Positions 18,273 through 26,382 of a stretch of DNA of 64,000 nucleotides are shown piece after piece. Location: assembly GCA_029243025.1 (NCBI GenBank), contig JAQWSU010000009.1, positions 1-64,000 of the forward strand, in the 5' to 3' direction. Positions within the stretch are counted from its first letter, which is position 1, and each line of letters begins with the position of its first letter. The notes below the pieces were generated by a model. It had not been told where the DNA came from. It saw only the letters and a program-made list of their open reading frames with translations, and ran no database searches. The DNA comes from Pirellulaceae bacterium. GTDB taxonomy: Bacteria; Planctomycetota; Planctomycetia; Pirellulales; Pirellulaceae. A program made the position numbers and the translations under genes.

Positions 18273-19817
18273 ATGAAACGAATTTATCTTACTTGCACAC
18301 TGATCCTTACTTGCACACTGATCGCCTCAATGGTGTCGCCTCTCTCGGCCGACTTGGACTGGAACCAGTTTCGTGGTCCTCAGGGGGATGGGAAATCAAC
18401 GGCGAAGAATTTACCCGTCGAATTTGACGAGGCAAAGAACGTCCGATGGAAAACATTGATTCCACTTGAAGGGTGGTCTTCTCCGGTTGTTTGGGAGAAC
18501 GAAATTTGGGTGACCTCTGGAAGCGATGGGAAGCGAGAACTTCGCGCCATCTGTGTCGATTTGCAAACGGGAGAAATTGTCAAAGATCTCAAGGTTTTCG
18601 ACATGGTCGAGAGAGTGGTTGATCCCGCCTATGCTTTTGACTCGCCGCATCTGAACAGTCCCGCCACACCGACACCCGTCGTCGAGGATGACTGCGTGTA
18701 TGTGAGTTTTGGTTCACAGGGGATCGCTTGTCTGAATCGAAAAACAGGTGATAAAATTTGGGAACGTCGAGATCTGCGCATTTATCAACCGGTTCGGCAA
18801 GGATCATCACCAATCGTGGACGACAAAAATCTGTATGTTGCTTTCGACGGAACCGATCAGCAGTTTTTCGTGGCGCTCGATAAGGAAACGGGTGAGACGC
18901 GTTGGAAGACTAACCGCGATGTTAACACCGATTGGAATGAAACATTGCGTGCGCGTGGGTTTTCACTTAAGAAAGGTGGTAAGCCTAACGATAATAAAAA
19001 GTCGTTTGCAACAGCCACATTAATTGAAGTCGATGGCCAGCGGCAACTTATCGCCCCCGCAGCTGAGGCGATGATTTCCTACGACCCGAATACGGGAAAG
19101 GAACTCTGGCGTGTACTTCATCCGGGCGGATTCAACGTCGCGGCGAGACCAATTTATGCAAATGGATTGGTCTATGTTTTTACCAGCGGATTGAACAATT
19201 ATCTGATGGGCATTCGACCCGACGGAACCGGTGACGTGACCGATACCCATGTCGCATGGTCTACGAATAAGGGTACACCCGGGATTCCATCGCCTGTTAT
19301 CGTGGACGATCTGTTATATATGGTGACGGACAAGGGCGGAATCGTGCGGTGCTTGGCGGCAGAAACGGGTGAACCCGTCTGGAGCAAACGCATCGGCGGG
19401 AACCACTGGGCATCGCCCCTTTATGCTGATGGGAAACTCTATTTCTGTGAAAAGGAAGGTGACGTTACCGTCCTGAAGGTTTCGCGAGAACAACCTGAAA
19501 CGATGGTGACAAATCGGCTTGATGCCAGTTTTGTTGCGTCACCTGCGGTGGCCAACGATTCACTCATTCTGCGCTCAACGACCCACCTGTACTGTCTTGC
19601 GAATGGTTACTCGCGAAGCGATCAGGAAGTTGCTGAAGATGTCAAGCCGAGCCTAAGTGTTGTTGACCGTTCGGCAGGTTCAGCACGGTCTCGGCAGGTT
19701 CGTCTCGCAAAGCTGAAAACCAAACTAGAAGCGATGGTTCAAGCGGGGACTTTGACTGCGAACGAAGCAGGACAACTGTACGATGCAGCCGAGTCTGCTG
19801 AAAAGTATTCCGACTAG
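18273..19817 (+). CDS. Secreted PQQ-type beta-propeller protein
   Basis: 514 residues with a signal peptide that contains a perfect in-frame 18-bp duplication (LTCTLI twice, 18288-18323). The body is an eight-bladed PQQ-like/BamB-type propeller, with WNQFRGPQGDGKS at its start and blades such as GKELWRVLHPGGFNVAARP and ETGEPVWSKRIGGNHWASP. Many planctomycetes have several such proteins; true PQQ binding cannot be shown. The last ~35 residues form a predicted helical hairpin (KLEAMVQAGTLTANEAGQL) that recurs in the next gene's product. Third gene of the plus-strand block starting with the sigma factor, 84 bases after the FecR gene. Confidence 0.88.
   Translation: MKRIYLTCTLILTCTLIASMVSPLSADLDWNQFRGPQGDGKSTAKNLPVEFDEAKNVRWKTLIPLEGWSSPVVWENEIWVTSGSDGKRELRAICVDLQTGEIVKDLKVFDMVERVVDPAYAFDSPHLNSPATPTPVVEDDCVYVSFGSQGIACLNRKTGDKIWERRDLRIYQPVRQGSSPIVDDKNLYVAFDGTDQQFFVALDKETGETRWKTNRDVNTDWNETLRARGFSLKKGGKPNDNKKSFATATLIEVDGQRQLIAPAAEAMISYDPNTGKELWRVLHPGGFNVAARPIYANGLVYVFTSGLNNYLMGIRPDGTGDVTDTHVAWSTNKGTPGIPSPVIVDDLLYMVTDKGGIVRCLAAETGEPVWSKRIGGNHWASPLYADGKLYFCEKEGDVTVLKVSREQPETMVTNRLDASFVASPAVANDSLILRSTTHLYCLANGYSRSDQEVAEDVKPSLSVVDRSAGSARSRQVRLAKLKTKLEAMVQAGTLTANEAGQLYDAAESAEKYSD
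18288..18323 (+). repeat. 18-bp in-frame tandem duplication in a signal peptide
   Basis: CTTACTTGCACACTGATC occurs twice back to back. It adds six residues (LTCTLI) to the hydrophobic core of the signal peptide of the propeller protein, leaving the frame intact. Confidence 0.9.
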
Positions 19818-19843
19818 GTAATGATCTAAAGTAATCGCGAAAA

Positions 19844-21193
19844 ATGTCTTCATTCAATTCGAGAAAAATCATGAAATCTGCGCCTGTTTTAATCTTCCTT
19901 CTTAGTCTCCATTGCTGTTTGCCCACGTTCGCTCAGGAAAAAGATCCGACGATTGATTGGAATGCCGTTTACGAACAACTGTTGAAAGATCCGAAGGCAC
20001 GAAAGAAGATTGAAGCGAAAGGTGCGAGCAAGGAACAGGTGATTCAGTGGCTTAAGCAACGCCCAAAATCAACGGATGACACTGGCAAGCGAACCGCGAC
20101 GAATGAGACGCAGCAGCCCATTCAAGATTGGGATGCTGCCTATCAAAAACTGCTTCAGCAAGATCCTGGGGTTCGTGAAAAGATCGAGCGGGGAGATGCG
20201 ACGAAAGCGGATGTGATTGAGTGGATGAAGCAACAAGCCAAAGGGGAAGGAAAGCAAAAGGCGGATCGAAAAGACGTTCGTCTGGAACAATTTGAAAACA
20301 AGCTGCGCGAATTGGTAGATGCGGGAAGACTTACAAAAAAACAGGCGGAAGAACTTCGTAAGACGATGACTGATTCCCGACTCGCAAAAAAAGAAACGGA
20401 TTGGGATGCGGCTTACGAACAATTTCTGCAGGCCGATCCCGGCGCGAAGGCGAAAGTCGAGAGTGGAAGGGCCACCAAGGAACAGGTCATTGCTTGGTTA
20501 AAGGCCAATCGTGGGCAAGCCAATGGAAAGGACAAAGCTGGCAAACGGATGAACAAAACTGGAAATCGGCGTATTCAGAAGGAGGGTGGAGTTGCCAACT
20601 TCTACGCGGTTCTGGTGGGACGACTGAAGACCAAAGATATTGAACTGGGGGAGTTCAAGTTGGACGTCGAACACGTTTCTTCGATGTATGGTAACCGATG
20701 GATCAAAGGGGAGATCGTGGGGGAGACGGTGCAGATCACCGGCGTTTCTGGCCCCTTACTTGACAAGTTACTGCAAATCAAACCAGGAAAAACGCTGAAT
20801 GTTCGCGTGGGGAAATACTATCCAGAATCGAAAACGCTCCCGGTTGCTCAGAAGTTCCAAGTCCTTGAAGAGATGCCACCTTTTGAACCAGCCGACTACG
20901 GCGTTCCTCCGAAGGATTTCCGCGGTTTTCGAGGACTGCTCCGTGGGGAAATTGTAGAGACCAACGGATATGAAATCTTAATGAAGGTTGAGCAGGTAGA
21001 GCGCGTCGCACCAGAGAGCAAGGCTGTTGACGTCATGTCTGGGAAGGGTAAGCGGGTTCGGATTGTCGGCTTGTATACTCATAAAGATGTGTATGACGGA
21101 CTGCATGTGGGTGACTCGATTCAGGTGGAAGTCAGCCACACCGATCCAAATGATGAAATGAACGTGCTGGACGTTTTGGAAAAAGTTGAATGA
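19844..21193 (+). CDS. Secreted protein with three DW(D/N)AxY-type repeats, unknown
   Basis: 449 residues. An ATG at 19871 (MKSAPVLIFLLSLHCC) is an equally possible start that gives a neater signal peptide. The mature N-terminal half holds three ~35-residue repeats: DWNAVYEQLLKDPKARKKIE (~39), DWDAAYQKLLQQDPGVREKI (~95) and DWDAAYEQFLQADPGAKAKV (~186). Each ends in a (K/A)xxVI(Q/E/A)W(L/M)K helix. Between the second and third lies KLRELVDAGRLTKKQAEEL, like the tail of the preceding propeller protein. The C-terminal ~220 residues are beta-rich (WIKGEIVGETVQITGV). I do not recognise the family. The shared helical motif and tandem position suggest it acts with the propeller protein. Confidence 0.75.
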   Translation: MSSFNSRKIMKSAPVLIFLLSLHCCLPTFAQEKDPTIDWNAVYEQLLKDPKARKKIEAKGASKEQVIQWLKQRPKSTDDTGKRTATNETQQPIQDWDAAYQKLLQQDPGVREKIERGDATKADVIEWMKQQAKGEGKQKADRKDVRLEQFENKLRELVDAGRLTKKQAEELRKTMTDSRLAKKETDWDAAYEQFLQADPGAKAKVESGRATKEQVIAWLKANRGQANGKDKAGKRMNKTGNRRIQKEGGVANFYAVLVGRLKTKDIELGEFKLDVEHVSSMYGNRWIKGEIVGETVQITGVSGPLLDKLLQIKPGKTLNVRVGKYYPESKTLPVAQKFQVLEEMPPFEPADYGVPPKDFRGFRGLLRGEIVETNGYEILMKVEQVERVAPESKAVDVMSGKGKRVRIVGLYTHKDVYDGLHVGDSIQVEVSHTDPNDEMNVLDVLEKVE

Positions 21194-21276
21194 AGTTTCG
21201 CTCGCCTATCGCTTCTACATCCCTCGCGACTTGAGCTCAAAACGACTAGCCGAACATCGTTGTCGGAAAGAATGTC

Positions 21277-23886
21277 ATGAAATGGTCTGGAATCATCATT
21301 GCCAGTTTGATGTTCAACAGCTTCGATGTTGTCACCGCTCAAGATCACCTTCCATCGGCTGATCAGCGTTTTGGAAATCGTTACACGGTTTCCGTGCCAG
21401 ATTTTCAAAAGCATGTCATACCGTTGCTGGGGCGACTTGGTTGCAATGGGGCGAAATGTCACGGCTCGTTTCAGGGCCAAGGAGGTTTGCGTCTTTCCTT
21501 GTTTGGATTCGATTTCCAAGCCGATCACGCAGCACTGCGGGCGGAAGCGTCCTCAGAGCTCGGCAATCGCCTGAACTTAAGTCGACCAGAAGAAAGCTTG
21601 CTCGTGCTCAAGCCCACCGAGCAGATCGATCATGGCGGAGGCAAGCGACTTAAAGTTGATTCGTGGGAACACCACTTGCTCTTGCGGTGGATCCAGTCGG
21701 GTGGGGCAGGTGCTGAACGAGCAACGGCCGAAAACGTTCGGCCTTCCGAAAAACAGTTTTCCGATAAACAGGTTGCCTTCTTTGAAGAAAAAATTCAGCC
21801 GCTATTCGAAAGTCATTGCTTTGAATGTCACGGTCACGGCGATCCAAAGGCAGGATTTCAAGCCATCTCGCGAGAGACGTTGCTGCAAGGCGGGAAATCG
21901 GGAGTCGCCGTTGTGCCGGACGATCCTCAGCAAAGTCTCTTGATGCAGGCGGTAAACTACAGCAACGACGATCTCAAAATGCCGCCCAGCGGTAAGCTGA
22001 AACCAGGGGAAATTGCGGATCTTGAACAATGGATTCGCATGGGAGTTCCTTGGTCAGATCGCTATGGATCAGCGCCTGTCGAAACGAGTCAAACACTGGT
22101 CTCGCTGTACTGTGAGCCTGCAGAGATTGTTTTTCAGCAAACAGGCGATCAGTCCCAAATTCGAATCGTGGCCGAGTGGGAGAGCGGTGAACGCGAGGAT
22201 GTCACCTGTTTGACTCGCTTTCAGACCAACGATGATGCGGTGGTAAGTGTGGACCCAAGTGGATTAGCGACTGCGGTGGGGCAGGGCGATACGCATGTCA
22301 TCGCGTTTTATGACAACGGCGTTGTTGCAATTCCTGTCTTACAGCCGTTTCAACATCACCCCTTGTTGAATGCGACTTTGGAACAAACAGACAATCCTTC
22401 CGGCCAATCGGTGATCCTACCTATCGATCGTTTGGTCAACGAAAAGCTTGGCAAGCTTGGCCTTCGACCATCGCAGCTCTGTAGCGATGCTGAATTTCTG
22501 CGACGCGTCAGCATCGACATGACGGGTACGCTGCCGGCGCCGGACGAGGTTCTGGAGTTTCTGTCGGACTCGACCAAAGACAAACGATCTCAGAAGATCA
22601 ACGAATTGCTCAAACGCCCCGCCTATGCGGCTTGGTGGGCTAACAAGCTGTGCGACTTTACTGGTTGTAATCCTGCCTCGATTCAAAGTCTGCTGGAAAC
22701 GGCCACCGAAACTGGCTATGTGAAAGCCTCCGAATGGTATGACTGGATCTTTGATCGGATTGGTCGCAATCAGCCCTATGATGATCTCGTCGCAGGGATC
22801 ATGTTGGCGCAATTGGCAGAAACAGGCGAGGGGATGCCGTATTTTTGGACTCGCCAGAGTCTCAAGGAGCCCAAGGATACCGCGATGTCGGTGGCACATG
22901 CATTTCTCGGTATTCAATTGCAGTGTGCCGAGTGCCATAAGCATCCATTCGATCGCTGGACCCAAACCGATTTTAATGAGTTCGCTCGGTTTTTTGATCC
23001 CCTCACGGCCGGTCGCCGGACGGCAGTCGTCGACAATGATCGATCCTTGCGTTTGTTGCGAAGTCATAAGGTGATGCTCCAGGCAGGTGACGATCCCCGC
23101 AAACCCATCATGGACTGGCTTCGAGATCCAGCTAATCCCTGGTTCGCGCGCGCGTTTGTCAATCGAGTCTGGGCAGGCTATTTCAACCGGGGGATTGTCG
23201 ATCCTCCGGATCAATTTACACCGGCGAACCCAGCCAGCAATCCTGCGCTACTGGATTGGCTGACTGCGCAATTTATCGAAAATGGTTTTGATATGAAGTG
23301 GTTGCATCGCACGATTGCCAATAGTCGTACCTATCAACGAAGCTGGAAACCCAACGAGACAAATCGAAACGATCGACGAAATTACAGTCGAGCCGTTCCT
23401 CGCCGAATACCGGCGGAAGTGGTTTACGATGCGATTAAGCAGGCGACGGCTTCCGACGAAAAACAAGCTCAAGTCAGAATTGATTTGCGGCGCCGTGCCT
23501 CAGGACATCTTTCCATGCGGATGGCTGGAACCCATGCGATGAAGGTGTTTGGGAAACCCGATCGATCGCTCAATTGTGATTGTGAACGAGTCAATGCACC
23601 GAATTTGCTTCAGTCAATTTTTCTTCAAAATGATCCACTCGTTCGCATGCGGATTGCTGACAGTGAATGGATTATCCAAATCGAAGATGACGAGCAGAAG
23701 CAAATATCGATTGAAAAGAATGATTTCGTTGAACAAGCGTGGTTGCGGACCGTAAATCGACCGCCGAGCCCTGCGGAATTCGACCGTTCCTTACGACATA
23801 TCGATTCCGTCATGACCGTCAGTGAAGGGATCAGCGATCTGATGTGGGCATTGATTAACACGAAAGAATTTCTTTTGAATCATTGA
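21277..23886 (+). CDS. PSCyt1/DUF1549/DUF1553 cytochrome-type protein
   Basis: 869 residues with signal peptide (to about TAQ, ~22). Three haem-type motifs are visible: CNGAKCH (CX4CH, ~54) in the PSCyt-like N-terminus, CFECH (~182) in the PSCyt1 domain, and CAECH (~549) inside DUF1549. A BIG_2-like domain (IRIVAEWESGEREDVT) lies near 290-370. DUF1549 starts about 390 (IDRLVNEKLGKLG, LRRVSIDMTGTLPAPDEV), and DUF1553 follows (ARAFVNRVWAGYFNRGIVDP). These planctomycete proteins are exported and probably redox-active, but the reaction is unknown. It is paired with a DUF1501 protein 30 bases downstream, the usual arrangement. Confidence 0.93.
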   Translation: MKWSGIIIASLMFNSFDVVTAQDHLPSADQRFGNRYTVSVPDFQKHVIPLLGRLGCNGAKCHGSFQGQGGLRLSLFGFDFQADHAALRAEASSELGNRLNLSRPEESLLVLKPTEQIDHGGGKRLKVDSWEHHLLLRWIQSGGAGAERATAENVRPSEKQFSDKQVAFFEEKIQPLFESHCFECHGHGDPKAGFQAISRETLLQGGKSGVAVVPDDPQQSLLMQAVNYSNDDLKMPPSGKLKPGEIADLEQWIRMGVPWSDRYGSAPVETSQTLVSLYCEPAEIVFQQTGDQSQIRIVAEWESGEREDVTCLTRFQTNDDAVVSVDPSGLATAVGQGDTHVIAFYDNGVVAIPVLQPFQHHPLLNATLEQTDNPSGQSVILPIDRLVNEKLGKLGLRPSQLCSDAEFLRRVSIDMTGTLPAPDEVLEFLSDSTKDKRSQKINELLKRPAYAAWWANKLCDFTGCNPASIQSLLETATETGYVKASEWYDWIFDRIGRNQPYDDLVAGIMLAQLAETGEGMPYFWTRQSLKEPKDTAMSVAHAFLGIQLQCAECHKHPFDRWTQTDFNEFARFFDPLTAGRRTAVVDNDRSLRLLRSHKVMLQAGDDPRKPIMDWLRDPANPWFARAFVNRVWAGYFNRGIVDPPDQFTPANPASNPALLDWLTAQFIENGFDMKWLHRTIANSRTYQRSWKPNETNRNDRRNYSRAVPRRIPAEVVYDAIKQATASDEKQAQVRIDLRRRASGHLSMRMAGTHAMKVFGKPDRSLNCDCERVNAPNLLQSIFLQNDPLVRMRIADSEWIIQIEDDEQKQISIEKNDFVEQAWLRTVNRPPSPAEFDRSLRHIDSVMTVSEGISDLMWALINTKEFLLNH

Positions 23887-23916
23887 ATCCATGTTAATGG
23901 AAAGAGTGAAACCAAG

Positions 23917-25194
23917 ATGCGGAATCGAATCAATCGTCGAGAGTTGCTCAAGATCGGTATGCTTGGTACCGGTTTGACACTATCGCAATGGTTGCGAATT
24001 CAGGCGGCCGAGCAAACGCCGAAAGAAAAACGTTCTGCCATCTTTATTTTCATGGAAGGCGCGCCGTCTCATCAGGACACCTTCGATATGAAGCCTAACG
24101 CGCCGGTTGATATTCGCGGTGCGTTTCAACCGATCGCTACCAATGTGCCGGGTGTGCAGATTTGCGAACAGATGCCCCGATTGGCGGAGCGGGCAAATCG
24201 GTTTGCGGTGATTCGTGGGGTCACTCACAGCGTTGCAGATCATGGACTCGCGAAAAAATATTTGTTGACGGGAAATAAACCATCGCAAACCGTCAGTTAT
24301 CCGGAATACGGTAGCGTCGTTAGTCACGAGCATCCGTCGGCACCCAATTTGCCTACCTATGTTTCAATTGATGAGTCGTTTGTCGGACCGGGGTATCTTG
24401 GTGCTCAATACAGCGCTCTGACTGCAGAGAAACCTCGTCACGGCATCGCCTACAAGGTGCGGGGAGTTTCTCTGGAGGAAGGGCTCTCTGTGGCGAAATA
24501 TCGATCGCAGAAACAACTCCTTGAGGATCTTGATCTGACGTTTCGAGGTTTTGAAGATTTAGACGATCAGGTACGTGGGATGGATCGCTTTACGGAGCAG
24601 GCTTATGACATTATCAGCTCACCTCAGACACGCGCCGCCTTTGATTTGTCTCAAGAAAAAACGACGGAGAGTGACCGGTTTGGAAAACATGAGTTTGGCC
24701 AATCGATGTTGCTTGCCGCGCGACTAATTGAAGCGGGCGTGCATTTTGTTACGGTCCGATTGCGACCCGCTGATTTTGATTTTGATACGCATTCGGATAA
24801 TTTCCCCAGGCTGCAACGTCTTTTGCCACCGTTTGATCGCGGCTTGGCCGCGCTGCTTGATCGCCTTGAGGAACGAGGCATGTTGAGCACGACGGCCATT
24901 CTTGCCTGTGGTGAGTTTGGTCGCACGCCGAAAATCAATCCTGCCGGAGGCCGTGACCATTGGGCGAGAGCCATGTGTGCGGTGATGGCTGGCGGTGATG
25001 TTCGAGGCGGTCGAGCGATTGGTGAAACGGACGACACTGCGGCGGAACCTAAGTCGGTCGGATTTTCGCCCGATGATCTTGCCGCGTCGTTTTATCAAAA
25101 CATTGGAATTTCTTCTGATCGCGAGTTTCAAACGAATGTCGGTCGCCCGATCATGCTGTTGCGAGAGGGACGTCCGATCGCTGAGCTCTTTTAA
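23917..25194 (+). CDS. DUF1501 family secreted protein
   Basis: 425 residues. The N-terminus is a Tat-like signal (NRRELLKIGMLGTGL). The body matches DUF1501, a relative of the alkaline phosphatase/sulfatase superfamily: IFIFMEGAPSHQDTFDMKP near the start, HSVADHGLAKKYLLTGN, DFDTHSDNF (~285) and ACGEFGRTPKINPAGGRDHW (~330), which supply the metal-binding-type Asp and His residues. Such proteins are always found beside PSCyt1/DUF1549/DUF1553 proteins, as here. Role unknown, presumably with its partner in the extracytoplasmic space. Last gene of the plus-strand block. Confidence 0.93.
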   Translation: MRNRINRRELLKIGMLGTGLTLSQWLRIQAAEQTPKEKRSAIFIFMEGAPSHQDTFDMKPNAPVDIRGAFQPIATNVPGVQICEQMPRLAERANRFAVIRGVTHSVADHGLAKKYLLTGNKPSQTVSYPEYGSVVSHEHPSAPNLPTYVSIDESFVGPGYLGAQYSALTAEKPRHGIAYKVRGVSLEEGLSVAKYRSQKQLLEDLDLTFRGFEDLDDQVRGMDRFTEQAYDIISSPQTRAAFDLSQEKTTESDRFGKHEFGQSMLLAARLIEAGVHFVTVRLRPADFDFDTHSDNFPRLQRLLPPFDRGLAALLDRLEERGMLSTTAILACGEFGRTPKINPAGGRDHWARAMCAVMAGGDVRGGRAIGETDDTAAEPKSVGFSPDDLAASFYQNIGISSDREFQTNVGRPIMLLREGRPIAELF

Positions 25195-25355
25195 CGGTTG
25201 GCAAACACGCGAACTGCGCCATGCATTGCAAAGGCTCAACGTCTCGAAAGGGGACGCCGGATTGCGACTTGCAACGACAGCCTGGAGTCATCGCTTGCTG
25301 CGGAATAGCTCAGTGAAATGAGGGTTCGCACGCTCTTAATTCGCCATCTTGCATC

Positions 25356-25389
25356 GCGGCTTGGCTGATCCGTAGCGTAGCGAAGCCGC
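25356..25389. terminator. Possible bidirectional terminator hairpin
   Basis: GCGGCTT (25356-25362) and AAGCCGC (25383-25389) form a 7-bp stem between two convergent genes (DUF1501 stop at 25194, SGNH stop at 25399). No T-run follows on either strand, so this is tentative. Confidence 0.3.
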
Positions 25390-25398
25390 AATAGCTGA

Positions 25399-26226
25399 TC
25401 AGGAATCGGATTGCTTAGCCGGATCGGCCAGCAGTTGCTTGAGCATCGGTTTAATTGCATTCGCCCAGGCGTCGGCACCAGCCGGACTAGGGTGTAGCAA
25501 GTCCCACATTAGATTGGTGTTGAGGGTGCCATCCGATCGCAGAAAAATCTGATTAATGTCGAGCCAGAAGACTTGTCGGTTGTCTGCGAGTTGCTTCGTC
25601 AATTCGCCGGCGCGACGACACGTTTCGATGCACTGAGCCGAAGAATGAAAGATCGGCGGACTGATACCCTGCTCGTTGTCGCCGCCGCGTGGGAAAATTC
25701 GCAGGATGAGAATCTTAGTCGTTGGATGTTTCTGTTGAATGAGTTCGACAATGGCCTTCGTACCGGCGAAAATCTCTTTGGCGGTGTGGACGGTCTTGAA
25801 ATGTCGGTCATCGCTGTTGTTTGTGCCGATCAACAAGACGGCGACCTTGGGAGATTGCTTAAAGTCTAACTCCCCATTTTGAAGATTCCAAAGAATCTGC
25901 TCAGTTCGGTAACCGCTATAGCCAAGATTTATTGCCTTGAGCGGCGCAAAATGTTTTTTCCACACGGCTTTCATCGGTGCATATTTACCACCGAAGTCAC
26001 CCACCGTATGAGTGATAGAATCACCAATCAACGCTACGTCGTAGTCGCCACTCTTCACCGCAGCAACTTTCTGCGTGTGACGCTCACTCGGTGACGGTTG
26101 TGGAACGTTGGCCGCACCAGGCCGAATTGCGTCCTGCGACATTCCTGTCATAAGGAATGTCGAAATCGATAACAAAAAAACCAGGATTCGAATAGCGCGG
26201 GGTTGTCGGTGGCTCAAGCTTCTCAT
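25399..26226 (-). CDS. Secreted SGNH/GDSL-family hydrolase
   Basis: 275 residues with signal peptide (VFLLSISTFLMTGMSQDA). SGNH blocks are in place: IGDSITHTVGDF (catalytic Ser, block I), NLGYSGYRTEQILW (Gly, block II), LLIGTNNSDD (Asn, block III) and DLLHPSPAG (Asp-x-x-His, block V). This is the family of platelet-activating-factor acetylhydrolase-like esterases that planctomycetes use to deacetylate glycans, although the substrate here is not known. It lies downstream of the thioredoxin-like gene on the same strand, 156 bases away, and is convergent with the DUF1501 gene. Confidence 0.9.
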   Translation of the reverse strand: MRSLSHRQPRAIRILVFLLSISTFLMTGMSQDAIRPGAANVPQPSPSERHTQKVAAVKSGDYDVALIGDSITHTVGDFGGKYAPMKAVWKKHFAPLKAINLGYSGYRTEQILWNLQNGELDFKQSPKVAVLLIGTNNSDDRHFKTVHTAKEIFAGTKAIVELIQQKHPTTKILILRIFPRGGDNEQGISPPIFHSSAQCIETCRRAGELTKQLADNRQVFWLDINQIFLRSDGTLNTNLMWDLLHPSPAGADAWANAIKPMLKQLLADPAKQSDS

Positions 26227-26382
26227 GAATTACAGTCCTCTCAGCTAAAACTGGCAAGTTAATCTGATTGCGTCTCCAAGGGTAGCGACGTCATGGACGT
26301 GTTGCCAACACGATGCGTGAATGGTCGAAACAAACGTTTGCCATGACGGCAATTCATTTGATGCCACTTCTTGCCCGATCCA

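Noticed and set aside
22417-23214. 265-codon minus-strand ORF inside the DUF1549 gene
   Set aside because: Shadow of a well-supported coding frame; no ribosome site or family features.
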